Assembly: GCA_964023275.1 (NCBI GenBank)
Contig: OZ029927.1
Location: 24,856,831-24,920,830 of the forward strand
Direction of reading: 5' to 3'
DNA length: 64,000 nucleotides
Source: Norana najaformis
Taxonomy: Eukaryota; Annelida; Clitellata; Crassiclitellata; Hormogastridae
The notes under the pieces are model-generated. The model had not been told where the DNA came from, searched no databases, and worked only from the letters and a program-made list of their open reading frames with translations. Positions 23,005 through 54,100 of the stretch are shown here, piece by piece (within the stretch, counting starts at the first letter, position 1; each line of letters opens with the position of its first letter). A program made the translations under genes and the position numbers.

Positions 23005-23029
23005 GTAAACTCAAGTTAACTATTACACT

Positions 23030-23205
23030 ATTTTTATTTCTGCATTTGTTAGGCCTAATAAATCAAGCATCGATTGATGGCTCCGTGCAATTGTGAGCAA
23101 AGGACTTGCTCAAGGTCCCTACACAGTAACTGCCTCAGTGGAGGCTCGAACCCACAATGTCTGCATTACAAGCCAAGTACTCCAACCAATAGACAGGAGG
23201 CTGTT
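23030..23205 (-). mobile_element. tRNA-derived SINE (family A)
   Basis: Antisense copy with the 3' body (TTTCTGCATTTGTTAGGCC, CATCGATTGATGGC), CTTGCTCAAGGTCCCTACAC, and an antisense B box GGCTCGAACCC. A second, partial antisense 3' end lies at 22845-22905. Confidence 0.75.
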
Positions 23206-23329
23206 TACTTCCTTATAATGTGCAACTTGATGTTTGTATTATAGTCTATAAGTAAATGTGCTTAAAAAGACAGTGGTTGATTCTTCACATTTTTTATTTA
23301 AAAAGTCACATTGGTCTCTACATAAATTG

Positions 23330-23480
23330 TAATGAATTGAAATTGGCTTCTGGTTTCTCTGACCTATCAGAATTCATCCTGGCTTCTTCAACAGTTATGA
23401 ATTTTTACAGTGATTCTGACTTGAAACAACCATCGACTGATGTCTTGGACATTATGATAATGGCGTTATAGAAGTCTTTA
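23330..23480 (+). mobile_element. LINE/SINE 3' fragment, family of 7490-7720
   Basis: Shares TTGGCTTCTGGTTTCTCTGA, CCTATCAGAATTC and the CATCGACTGATGTCTTGG-like block with the copies at 7490-7720 and 48600-48860. Confidence 0.55.
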
Positions 23481-23894
23481 AATTATATTAGACTTTCAAA
23501 ACGTAGTAAAAACTATTTATTTAGATTTCTGTTTGTACTTGTAGGATGCAACCGTTGCCCGTTCAACAAGTCTGATAGGATGCAACCGTTGCCTGCTGTT
23601 GAGAAAGTCTCGTTATAAAACTTTTAAATCTTTGTTGTAGACATTGTGACACATTGTAATTTTGAATCTGATTTGATTTTGAATCTATTCTGTTAAGATC
23701 ACCAGGTAGAAGTTATTATTATTATTATTACTATTAATATTATCCCCGGGTGGCATAGAGCCAATGGAGCTGCCTTCTTCAGGCAGATAACCCGTCATCA
23801 TCCTACACCCAAGACAATGGGAAAAACTAAGGATTAAGTTTACAGCAAAATGTAGTTTGAAGTTTAGGCCTTTATGTGTGCATATAATCTAAAA

Positions 23895-24065
23895 TTTTTA
23901 TTGTTTCGTTCTTTGATAATTTATTATAAATAATAAATTCTGATGGCTCTGAAAAGCTGAGTGAAGAACTTGCTCAACTTGCTTCCTACACAGAAACCAT
24001 CAGAGGGAGGAGGTTTGAACCCATACTCTCCACGTTACAAGCCTAGGACTCTAACATAATAACAT
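23895..24065 (-). mobile_element. tRNA-derived SINE (family A), duplicate of the copy at 21945
   Basis: Shares GATGGCTCTGAAAAGCTG, GTGAAGAACTTGCTCAA, CTACACAGAAACCA and TTACAAGCCT with 21945-22100, including changes specific to these two. This shows the two arose by segmental duplication rather than by separate insertion. Confidence 0.7.
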
Positions 24066-24131
24066 AAAAACGAAATAGGCCTATGCTTTTTGTTCATATT
24101 TTATCATACTTTCATCTGATATCTTTTTTAG

Positions 24132-24266
24132 AACGCATGTGGGTCAAACTAGGAACCAACGGCACTATGAATAAATTTGAATTTGTTTCAAGGGCCAAGC
24201 CGATAGCTAAAGGACGGCAGATCTTCGGCGACAACGAAGTCATAGACATGATCTTTAACGGAACAG
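24132..24266 (+). CDS. Type A exon, copy 2, of an unrecognised protein
   Basis: A 135-nt exon between a CTTTTTTAG acceptor and a GTAATC donor, phase 1 to 1. It reads (E)RMWVKLGTNGTMNKFEFVS, then RAKPIAKGRQIF and GDNEVIDMIFNGTG. It aligns with copy 1 only at E-R-x-x-V-K, the G-K region, R-F/I-F-G and the terminal G. The downstream introns, by contrast, share GTAATCCTCAGG and a long series of common blocks. Function unknown. Confidence 0.55.
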
Positions 24267-24459
24267 GTAATCCTCAGGATTCAAGTCAATATCGATTCAA
24301 GTGTTGAATTAGCGCTGTTTTTAAACAAGCGTTTCACTTCACTGTTTTTAATCAGTAGGTGAATTGTTGTTAACAGACTTAGAAGAACCATTCCACAAAG
24401 TGCCAAACTTACAAGTTAATGTAAAATCAGTTATATAAATGCATCACTGACATGAATTA

Positions 24460-24640
24460 ATGAGGTAGCCGATTGGATATAGCGCTCATTTTGTAACCCA
24501 GAGAGTGCGAGTTCGAGCCTCTTTCAATATGGTTACTGTGTAAGGACACCAAGCTAGTCCTTCACCCGCCAATGCTCAGTGTCAACTAATGCTTCATTAG
24601 ATAGTTGTGCTTAATAAATGCACAAATAATAATAATAAGG
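24460..24640 (+). mobile_element. tRNA-derived SINE (family A), duplicate of the copy at 22490
   Basis: GTAGCCGATTGGATATAGCG (A box), GTGCGAGTTCGAGCC (B box), and the AATAAATGCACAAATAATAA tail, in the same position between A and B exons as 22490-22681. Confidence 0.75.
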
Positions 24641-24714
24641 TGATAACCCTAACCTAATATTTTAAAATGGGAAAAATTCAATTATGCTGCAAATTACTCT
24701 TTGTTTTCATGCAG

Positions 24715-24781
24715 GCTCAGTTTTTGTCTATGGAGAGGCATCAGACTCCATGGATGAGCAATGCATAGTTAGGCTGGAAAG
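24715..24781 (+). CDS. Type B exon, copy 3, of the same unrecognised protein
   Basis: A 67-nt exon after TTTGTTTTCATGCAG and before GTAAACTC, phase 1 to 2, reading GSVFVYGEASDSMDEQCIVR then LER. The next exon is not recognised downstream. All three B exons need a phase-2 acceptor to follow, and none is evident before the AT-rich tract at 25 kb. Confidence 0.55.
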
Positions 24782-24959
24782 GTAAACTCTAGTTAACTAG
24801 TACAGTTATTAGTCACCAGTGGCTTTTCTAGTTCACCAAACAATGACTGTTAAGTGATAAACTTCGTGATCTTAATGAAACATTATTGCGGTTTGCATAG
24901 AGAGCACCACTGAGTTATTTCTTGAAGCAGCACTATCTGTAAGTTTCAGTTGCAATTAC

Positions 24960-25230
24960 AATTCTTAATTACAATTTACAATTACAAATAATTACATTTA
25001 TAATAATAATTAATAGTAATAATGTTATTATTGGTGTTATTATATAATAGTAATAGCAATAATTATAATAATGATGCATTTATATCACTGAATGAGATCG
25101 AGGTGTTATTATATAATAATAACACCAATAATAACATTACTATTAATAATAATAATAATAATAACACCAAAAATAACAATAATTATAATATTATATTATA
25201 TTATAATAATATAATATAATAATATTAAAT
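24960..25230. repeat. AT-rich trinucleotide tract (AAT/TTA)
   Basis: Mixed TTATTA and AATAAT runs in both orientations, able to fold into long imperfect hairpins. No coding value. Confidence 0.9.
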
Positions 25231-25249
25231 GAACGTTGACAATACGGTC

Positions 25250-26050
25250 AATGCTTGAAGAAACTCTGCTGAAGAAAATTCGCGGTTGTTCAGTAGATCT
25301 AGAAGATGTTATGGACGGAAACCGTCTGATCCCCAAGCTGAACCTGTAAGGAAAGAATGCATTGCTCTTGCCACATTATTCTCTGCAACCTGATTTGGAG
25401 AGGCAGAGAGTGGATCTGGTACTAACGGAATGTGGTCAGCACGGGTGTCATCTGGATGTTTTTCTTGCAATGCTTCAAAGTTTTCTTTTGTGGCAGGTAC
25501 TGGATGATCCCGATCACATAAGATGCGCATTGCAGCTCAGATGTTTCCCTCCTCCAGCTTGGAATTGACTGCCGCTAGTGTTTCTTTAGAGCTTCCGCAG
25601 TGCTTGTGTTCTTTGGCGCCTCTATTCTCACCCATCTCCTTCAGAAAGTGGTCCTGCCACTGTATATGCTTTTTCACCACATTGGCCAAGTTATGTCTGC
25701 AACCTGCACATTGTGGTTGTGTTAAGATGTTTGACGCAAACTGCAACAATTGTTGCCATGACTCAATGTTCTAAGGTTTGTGAACGATGGCATGGAGAAC
25801 TGCAGTTAACGCCTGAGAGCAAGCAAAGCCAGCACGATGAGGGATGTGTTTTAGCACAATGACCTGGTCTTGGATGCTGAAACATCTCTGTATTCCTGTC
25901 GACCTTCGTTATGTGGGCCTGGTTGTCATGCAGCGAAGAACTGACCAATGTCTTCCATTCATCCTGCCCGAGGTCTGTTGCATCCTGGTTTGTCGTGACC
26001 GACAGCTTAGACAATGGTGGTAGATGAGAGCCGGGACAGAGGACCATTTA
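25250..26050 (-). mobile_element. Decayed LINE reverse transcriptase, N-terminal region
   Basis: Minus-strand frame 25530-25309 reads NFEALQEKHPDD, then ARAMHSFLTGSAWGSDGFRP. This is the block just upstream of, and entering, RT domain 1 in non-LTR elements (typically AIxSFPxGSAGGPDGLRP). Upstream frames to about 26050 are interrupted but continue the same element. It differs from LINE family 1, which is represented only by its 3' part. Confidence 0.65.
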
Positions 26051-26733
26051 GATGAACGGTACCATCCCGAATGCAGCCGTCGAACTGGTAAACAACAGCC
26101 ACATACTCCATTTGCTTTACCGGGCTGTGCTGAGATAAACTGTGATTGGCTGGACTATCATGGCATGACTATCCTGAGGAATTGCCTGTATGGGGGGCAT
26201 GCTCGCACGTTCTAAGCAATCGATTGCCGACATCATAAAATCAGCCCCGAATGGTTCTAGAAAATTTCCGTCATATCAAATAGCAAAACGTAAATTCAAA
26301 AGATTATATCGTGTTTGAGGCGACGAAACTGTAATTATACTGAGCGCTTATTTAATAAAATAAAGTTTGACTTCCATTTCGGAAAAATTCAAAATATTCC
26401 AACAGCTCGCCTGACGTCATAATATAATAATATAAGTAAGTAAGTAAGTAACACTGAGTAACCGGTCGCGTAGGCCTAAGTCTAGAACGTTCTGCCGGTG
26501 TAATGCAAAATAAATTCCGGCGACAAAATCCTTCCGAAAACTTGTGCCGTTGGTTCACGTGACATATGATGTCAGACAGCAACGAAGACCCCAGAGCCTT
26601 GTCTTCATTGCCAGATATATTCTGTGCATGTTACCGAATATGCTTGATAAGTAAATCATTTCAAACAAATTAATAATAATTAATAATAATTATTATTATT
26701 ATTGTTATTATTATTAATATGTTACCCGATGTA

Positions 26734-27061
26734 TAATCCCTCAGGTGGTGAAAAAATTAGTCCGGAGGCAGTAATGAGCATTTGGAATTGCTTCGTCTAA
26801 TCCGGCTCTGGCAGAGATAAGGTATTGCGAAAGGCAACGCGTTGAAACGTTGAATTATGATTGAGGACCGTTGAGAAAGATAGTTAGGTTCTCTCGCGTC
26901 TCCGGAAATGCGAGATAGGCAACGTACCAAGCCATAGATGAAGGATAAGCTGGTGTTATCTATGGGACCTAGGGTTTCAAAGGCCAAGGGCATAAAAGCA
27001 TGTGTACGGGGAGTGAATTAAATATTCACGTTCTTTCTAATCCCTCAGGTGGTGAAAAAAT
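26734..27061. repeat. 24-bp direct repeat, 304 bp apart
   Basis: An identical 24-mer starting TAATCCCTCAGGTGG and ending GAAAAAAT occurs at 26734-26757 and 27038-27061. The DNA between has no recognised coding sequence. Confidence 0.7.
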
Positions 27062-27589
27062 GCCAAGGGATAGCGTGAGGCCGTCAGGTTTCTTGCCATC
27101 AGTTCGAGAAAGGCCCGGTGCCTTGATGGCTGGAATACATATTCTTACATAATGCATTCAGGAACGTAGATCAGAAATTACAAAAACTCTCCTCTTGCTA
27201 AGTCCGAGTGTTTTTAAGATACACTGATTATTTGATTGAGTTGCTGAACAACTTAAGATGATTAATCGAAGGATTTTGCAATGAATTGATTAAATATTTG
27301 TCGATCAACACTGAATGATTTGTTGATGCTACCGAGTAATTTCCAGAATTATATGCACCTGACACCACAAGAAATTTCTTTCGTGGATTGAGTGAGAATG
27401 AGCAACAATCACATATCTGCTCTTCTTGAGAAGGACACATTAGACAATGTTTTAGAAAGAATGCAACATCCTGCACCGTGAAATCACACACGCTGCTACT
27501 TCAGTACTGTTAACCGAAGCACTGCGTTATGACTCCAATTAGTGATAGTAAAAGCATGCACATCTAATCTCTTATGTCTGAACCCATCT

Positions 27590-28585
27590 AAAACTGAATT
27601 CATACATAGGCCTACGTGACCAGCTCAAGAAAATTCCTGACCCCTCTATCTCCCTCAGCCTAGACTCTGCCTCCATCCACACCATTACTACCAACTCTTC
27701 TGTCCGCGATTTAGGTGCTATTTTCGACCAGAACCTTACTTTTTCTGATCATATCACCCATCTTTCCAGCTCCTGCTTTATGCATATCCGCGATCTTCGC
27801 AGAATCCGCCCTATGCTTGATTTCAAAACCGCATCTACCATTGCCACATCCATAGTCCATGCAAACCTTGGCTACTGCAATTCACTTTTCCTTAATATTG
27901 ACACAACCCACATTGACCGCCTTCAAGCTATCCAGAATGCTCTCGCTCGTGCTGTCACCAAAACTCCCAAACACTATCACATCACCCCTGTTCTCAAATC
28001 ACTACACTGGCTTAAAATGCCAGAACGAATCGAGTACAAAGTCCTATCACTTACCTACAATACACTTCAGTTTTCCCAACCCTCCTATTTTCGTCAGTTA
28101 TTTACATTACAACCGCTTCGCTCAACCTGCTCTTCTATTGCCCTAACACTTCTCCGCCCTCCAGTCACCTCATCCTTAAAATTTGGTAATCGGTCCATAG
28201 CCATAGCTGCCCCACCACTCTGGAATAAACTCCCCCAGAACTGCGACAGTTTTCTGACCCATTATACAAACTCACCGATGTTCGACCGCTTGCAATTTCT
28301 GCTTCGGCCTTTCACTCAAAACTGAAAACATTCCTCTTCCACAGATCCTATACTGACACCCCTTCTTCCTCTTCTCTCTCTCTCTCTCTGCTCTCCAACC
28401 CCAAACATCACCCACCCTAGCTGCCACGCTGTCTCCCTGCCTGACTCTTGGATCTTGACCTGGAACCGAACCCTTTTGCCTATCGATTTTGTTTTGACTG
28501 AGCGCCTGTGAATAAGCTGGTCCCCGCGGCGCAGCTCTCGTTGGGCGCTGTAGAAACCTTGGGATTACGATTACGATTTACAATT
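27590..28585 (+). mobile_element. LINE family 1, longest copy (~1 kb, RT C-terminus plus 3' UTR)
   Basis: In one frame it gives VRDLGAIFDQNLTFSDHI, MHIRDLRRIRPMLDF, LQAIQNALARAVTK, HITPVLKSLHWLKMPERIEY, SYFRQLFTLQPLRS, RPPVTSSLKFGNRS, APPLWNKLPQNC and a stop at 28325. These are the canonical C-terminal blocks of a non-LTR reverse transcriptase; the polymerase active-site YADD region is missing. The 3' UTR includes CTGGATCTTGACCTGGAACC, TGACTGAGCGCCTGTGAATA and GGGCGCTGTAGAAACC, and ends in GATTACGATTACGATTT, a simple-repeat tail. This copy defines the family. Confidence 0.9.
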
Positions 28586-28884
28586 TACGCCTGTAATTCG
28601 TAAGTAAAATGCTGACCCATATAAGAAGCATGCTTAATTTGCCTGTCTGCCCAGTATCTGCCCTTTGCCCGTCTAAAGCACTCATTGCAACAAAAAACAC
28701 TTAAAAGTAAACTTGTCACATCACTTATTTCAAAATTCATCTGGTCAGAGCAGAAAGAATTGACTTCATCTGTGCTAAAGACAAATGTTCCATGTTCTTC
28801 TTTAGACTTTTTAAATGAAGAAAGAGAAAACTTCTATGATCTCATAACCTATCTTTGTCTAAATGTAAAACTCCAAAATTTCTC

Positions 28885-29140
28885 AGCGCCACACAAAAGC
28901 CACTTCAAGGAGACCAGTTTATTCACCATATAAAAAAAATTTTCAGTCTGCAAGACCCAGGTTTGTTCAGTTTCGGCACCAGGTCTGAATCCAGGGGAGG
29001 TCAAATGCGTGAGAGAACATGGTGCTATGGTGGTCATGGGATGGTGCAGGAGTGGAAGCGGTAAAGGGTAACTTAAGAAGTTCAGTTTTTAGTCTTGAGT
29101 GAAATGTTGCAGGAAAGAGGGCCAGCAGAGGAGTGAAACC
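28885..29140 (-). mobile_element. LINE-derived fragment, family 1-like
   Basis: Antisense 3' end: GCGCCACACAAAAGCC, AGGAGACCAGTTTATTCACC and AGTCTTGAGTGAAATGTTGC. More diverged than the other copies. Confidence 0.5.
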
Positions 29141-29671
29141 AAACATTTACACAGCGCCTTTTGGGAGTCACAATCCTAGATGGGCACATCATGACAGAGC
29201 ATCGCTCCAACTGCTGCCATGCAGCAAACTTAAAACCAGTTCATATAACTGCAAACCATTTCAACAGAACGAGTTCATAGTTCGGCTGCAAAAGTTCGAA
29301 CTAAAACGGTCTCCATTTCAATGTTAAACGCTTACTTCATCGCAAACAACCAAAATCTGGAATCAAAGAAATGCACAAGAAAAAATGATTCAAATAATTC
29401 TATAAATACTACTTTCCAAGTTGCAATGTTGAACTTTGCTATATATAGAACTGTGGTGTTCACTGATTTCATTCGAGTCAAATATGAATAATTTGTCAAG
29501 CAGACGAAGTAGGAATCTGACATTAGCTCTAACTATTTACAACACAACGCATCTTTAAGTGATCAGTAGACAGGTCACAGTTTCTAAGTTCAGTTAGAAC
29601 ATTATATAGGACAGAAGACAACGGCTTTTAAGACGATCATCTGTGTAGCAAATAACGATCACATGAATCTT

Positions 29672-48495
<18,824 letters not shown>

Positions 48496-48599
48496 CTAGA
48501 AACATTCAAACAGTCCAATCTACAGTATTCACCTTATTGTATTTTACAAACTAATTATTTTTTGCAAAGATCCTAATGGCAGGTGATTTGCACATTCAT

Positions 48600-48860
48600 C
48601 TGTTCTGTCTTCAGAATTTTCAGGGCGTATTTAAACCCGCTCAGAGCTATTCCATTTCTCATTCAAGCTCTTGTCTAAACATAAGACTCATCAACTTCAG
48701 CTTGCTTACCCGCTGTAACCTAACCTCTGATTTCCCTGACCTATCGGAATTTTACTGGGATTCTCCCCAATGGACTGAGGTTCACTTCAAGCGACCACTG
48801 ACTGATGTCTGGTTCATTATGATATTCTGATCTCTCTGATGCTTTGACAGAAATTTCTTA
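48600..48860 (+). mobile_element. LINE/SINE 3' fragment, family of 7490-7720
   Basis: CTTGCTTACCCGCTGTAACC, CTGACCTATCGGAATTT, CACTTCAAGCGACC and ACTGATGTCTGG match the other copies in order. It lies upstream of the OPA1 first recognised exon. Confidence 0.6.
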
Positions 48861-50590
48861 CGTCAATCGGGTCCAGACAAAAGACTCATCCTTTCCAACT
48901 TGTGGATGTAGCTATGACTTTCATGCTGTACGAAGACTGACATCACGGCTGTCAGATCCTTCCCCACCACCCTAGTCCACAGGGTCCTACGTTAATTGCG
49001 TGTTCTTCTCCGATTCATTGTCACCCTCAAGGCTCTCCAGTGCCCCTTGCTATGTCACTCAGTCCAAAAGGCATAAGCCAGTTTACAGCACATCCACAGA
49101 GGCTTAGTCAAACTATTAAAGTGAAGAGTGACTTTGCTCTAACTAGAGCTATATACATATCTGATATATATTACATTGTCCAACGTAATTATGTTTCTGA
49201 TTATTTCGTAAGTTTGGGTTTTACAAAGCAGTTTCAGTTGATCAGTCTAAAAACGAAAGTAGCATGTCATGTCATGTGCTATCTCGCCTTCGAGATACAC
49301 TTTACTGGCGCAATAAACAAATTCTGCTACATATGCTGTTTTAAAATAATACTTGCATAATACTTGTCGAGTTTGTTTTAAAACTGCTCTTTCTTAAAGC
49401 TCCGCTAGTGCGGTTAGTAGTCTACCAAGAAGCAAACGACCCCAACACAAGCAAAAAGCCGTCTAGTATATTTACTTAGTCATATTAACGCAAAATAGGG
49501 CCTGTGGTAGCGCTATACAAATGGAACACACTACTCATTCCAGATACTGAAACAGAAATTCTTATCAAACTCTGCCATACACAATGTAAACACAGTTCAC
49601 CTTCACCAAGCCGGGTTTTCATTATTCTGCAAATATCGTACATATTGCATCAAAACCTACAAACCTAAAGGATCCGCGGATAAGTAAGGACATCCTGATG
49701 GCCAGATATGGACCGATTTGTTTGAAATATTTTTTTTAATTGTGCCAATTTATTAGCAAAATCGAAATCACTCCACAGACAACACGCAATCGGATTTAGA
49801 CCGGATGTTGAGCCTTTACCATAAAATCTCAATCATATGCCCGACCCATTAAGCATTACCATAATCGCTCAGAAAATAATAATAATAATGAAAATAATGA
49901 TATTTAATACCTCGGGCAAAAAAAACAAATAATAATAATAAGGAAAGGCACGCGTTTTAAAGGAAGAAGTAGTTTTGAAAATATTAAAGGCATGTGGATA
50001 TTTGTCTCAAACTGCGGGTACTTTCATTTATTCAAAGAAGTGACGTCATTTAGGGCAAAAAACTCATATCAGTTGCCAGCAATAACTCTACGTCTGGCTC
50101 TGAAATTCCACCCTGCTTTGTTCGATAAATGAGGTTTTGAGTCCAAAGCACTAGCTGTATCCAAGAACAATCGCTTGCAGAAGGACGCGATGATGAAGAC
50201 GGCGATGATCCTACATCAGATCTCTAAGCATGGTGCGATTTCTGAGGAAATGGGATCCCCACTCGCTCAGACTTATTCCTATTGCAGATGTATTTGCTCC
50301 TGCCCTTAAGGGCATTTTCCACTGCTGTTAATGACAAATTACATCCTGGTTATATTTACATGTGCAAAGGCTTCTTCTTTGGTTTCTAAGCAACATTTAA
50401 AGAATTGACAGTTATGACAACTTCAACTGTTTTCATAAAGCGACGTTTATTACATAATATCAAATGTTAACAGCACAAACTACAAAAAATGAACCACTAA
50501 TATGTGTGCACTGGGGCTGTGTTCCCTTAAAAAGGGACATAATCATAGCTTTGACAGAGTGGTTTTTCCCATTCTACAAAGACTGACGTC
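48861..50590. other. Intergenic or OPA1 5' intron, nothing recognised
   Basis: No clear OPA1 first exon or promoter is seen. The DNA is AT-rich with short AATAATAAT runs near 49880 and 49930. Confidence 0.4.
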
Positions 50591-50604
50591 TGTGACATTT
50601 ATAG

Positions 50605-50820
50605 TTGCAATAATAATAATTATTATTATTATTAAAAAATATAAGCAACCGTCGATTTGATGCTGGGAAATCCCGTTGCCAAGGAATTTGACCTGTTGTT
50701 GGGCAACCAGTTGGAGGCAACAGAAGATCCATGGGTCATTATCGAAAGAACCCGATGATGTTATCAACGAGTGCAAGAAGATGCTGATTACAGAGGTTGA
50801 CAAATGTCCTAGAGGGTCAA

Positions 50821-50853
<33 letters not shown>

Positions 50854-50860
50854 TCAGGGC
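50605..50860. repeat. Paired (TTA)n/(AAT)n tracts
   Basis: ATTATTATT runs at about 50612-50640 and 50821-50855 flank about 180 bp. The minus-strand open frame with a poly-Asn run is an artefact. Confidence 0.75.
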
Positions 50861-51106
50861 AGTTGACAAAGATAAAAATGAATTAAGCCTAGAGATAAGC
50901 TTGCAAAAAATTAGTTGGAAAGGCCGATTAGAATAAAATGTCAAGAAATTTGAGCAGCAAATAACAGTCAAGTCAAAGGAACCTCAAAGTTCACTCAAAA
51001 AATAGGTTTTCTTGAAAATGCTGCAACAATAATTTGCTAACAATTGTTAACAATCATCTTTTCTTGGGTTTTCTTTAAACTGATTTGCTAATAATTGTCA
51101 ACAGTT

Positions 51107-54100
51107 TCACGTCTTTTCATAGGTTTTCTTGAAACTGATTTGCTCATAATCGTCATCAGATGCGTTTTCATATATTTCTTCGCATGATTTTAGCAATTTC
51201 TCTAGTGGGCAGATGCTGTATGGAAACATGTCTTTGCTGATGAGTCGTGTCAAGCAGAGTCGAAGTCGAATGAGAGTTGTCATTGCAGCGACTAGAACTT
51301 CACATTGCTCTTCTCCTTCACTAGCAGAATCTATCACATGTAGGACTCCAACTGAAGCATCCATTTCTTCACATTCCGATTCTGTCGAGTCATCGTCCAT
51401 CAAGTCTGAATCTACACTATCACTTTCAATGTCCATTCGAGATTCAGAGCTATTGGACAATTCGAACTGTTCAGAGGCTCGGAAACTACGATATTTCAAG
51501 CAGTTCAGCACATGGCATTTGTTGGCCATGCTAGAAAGCTTCTGACCCGTTTCTGCATCAACTTCATTCACCGTTCTCGAATCGTTCACAGATTTCATGA
51601 CAATGCACTCAGCAGATGCTTTCAAACAAGTTTCAGATGTTTTTACATTAAGAAGTCTATCAGCAAACATCAAGCGCTCATCAGGAGATTTGGAAGAATC
51701 AGGTTTTTCATTTGCAACAGTTCTTTTTAATACTTTTTCATCATCAGTCCCCGACTTGCTATCGTCACTCTCCGAATCAGAATAATCAATAATTCCTTTT
51801 GGCCTTGATCGATTCCCAACGTCGTGTGAACAAGGAGCAGGCATCGTGCTTGTCGACCCACACAGAAGAGATGAAGAATAACCCAGATCACCAGCAGAAC
51901 CTGAGCCTGATACTCCAAGTGTACGATCGTTCGTCAGGATAATTTCAGACGAAGAGTTGACACGCGGTCTTTCATCAGAGTTTTGCTGAGATTAATAGAA
52001 ATCATACAATATACTCTTTAGCAGTAAATCTTAAATCACTGAAACAATTTTAGAAAGATATATATGTTTAGCTGAAACACTTATTAAATTCTTGGTCAAA
52101 TCAGTTAAAGTCAGACTGGCATATTTTGACTTAATTAATTGCTCACAAACTTTTTAACTGTATCTATATTTTACTCGAGATAGAAATGATCCTTGAGGAA
52201 AGAACAAATTATGTTAAGAGTACAAAATGATTGACCTCTGGAAAATCATGCATGCCCTAACCCAGTTTCACAGCCATCCGAAAACGCGCCTCTGAATGTA
52301 ATAGCAGTGGACACAGATTGAAAGACATCAGAAAAGAAAGTGAGTCTTGCATCCATCTCCAGACCCTTAACAGGTCGTCAAGACTTAAATCAATTACTGT
52401 TACTGGCTAACATATGGTTCTGATTTGCCTCACTTCAAGAAATGTTTTTAAAATACATTTCACTTAGTCATAGCAGAGGATTTGTTTGAACTTACCATGC
52501 TTTGTGGCCTGGCATAAATCAGTTCCAACTGTTCTGGCAAATCTAGCAGCCTTGGTCGTAACCTTTCCACAGATTTCGTTTCTTTCATTTCAACTGAGTC
52601 TGCAGCATTCTTGAACTCGTATGAAGATGTGTTTTTGTCTGAGCAACTGAAATCTTTGGATATATCTAGCTGCGTCTCAGCTGTGCCCATAATATTCTCC
52701 TCCTTGTCGTATTTTCGACAGGCATACACCCAATGGTCCCAGTTGCTAAGGATGTGCTTCAGAAGGCGGGTCATGTAGATAAGAAAACACGTTTCAGGGG
52801 ACATCAGTAGATCAAGCAGTAACGTGTGATCCCAGCAACCTCTCTCCAGAAACTGAAGGAAAAACCGACACGGCTCGTACTTGCAATTCACGTCAACTGA
52901 CCTTGAACTGGAAACAAAGAAACAAAACCTCAACAGAAGAACCAACTGCAATGACAATAAATACCACTTTCTTCTTTACTCAGTTGTGATGTAACTTTAC
53001 ATACAGTGCAAAAAATTCAAACCACTATGGTTTCAGTTGATTTTTCTCTTCTCTGGACATTTTCTTAAATCCTCAGGGAACAATCCTTGCCTCGGAATTC
53101 AGATTCACTGACTTTGTCCATGATATAAATAAATAAACAAATTTCTACCTCGGGTAAAAAATAATAGTATTTAGCATTAGACTGGTGAAAGTAAACCTCC
53201 CTTGTCCCACAGTGGACCTTTGCGGAGGCACTCATTCATTTTCTTAGGCCCTTGACACGGGGTCAGTGCATCAAAGGACTTGCTCAAGGTCCCTACGGTG
53301 TAACCACCTTAGGGGAGGCTTGAACCCGAACTCTCCACATTACAAGCTGAGCACTCTAACCAAGCGGCATCCGTGCCCCACACAACTGGATTCTCTTCAT
53401 AGTTGTAATTGGAAACCCTTTTTAGCTAAGCTGTAACAGATGGGAAATTATGGCTGCAGACATTAATAGCAGTAAGGGATAATTTGAGATTAGCAGAAGA
53501 ACTTACCGATTAGCTGTTAGTAAGTAGATGTCAAGAAGACAGAGCAACGCCTCACACAGATCGTCATCTTGTTCGTCAAATAACCTCATCAACCAAACGC
53601 CTGGATTCGACAAAAGCAGCGAACAGACTAACGATTCCACTGAGTCCAACAGAAGCCAAACATCATCATCAACCGATGACTTCAATCCTGGAAAGAAACA
53701 ACAAAACGAAACATAAGTAACGCAAACACACTTGAAAAACTGCACTTGCACTTTGTTTTAGGCACGGCACTCTTACCGAAATATAATTCATATTATACGT
53801 ATACAAAAGTGACAACTGAGAATAATATTAAAATATTACTGCATGTGAATTGGACAGCAAAGGGGAAGATCCCAGATGGCACAGAAGTTGCTGATAACTA
53901 AATGATGAAAACGAGGTCAATCGAAATTTTACAACACAAGATAGTCAAAAGTCACTGAAAAAGTTCCAAAATTTAGGTCTATAAAAGTTATTATTTTATA
54001 AACAAATATTAGTTTATAATATATAATAAATAAATATTATTTTAAAAAGTTATATAACCACAAAAGTTCGTACAAATAAAATCTTCGGTTTGCACGCATA

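Noticed and set aside
50543-50971. Minus-strand ORF with poly-Asn
   Set aside because: Composition comes from the (TTA)n tract and there is no supporting homology.
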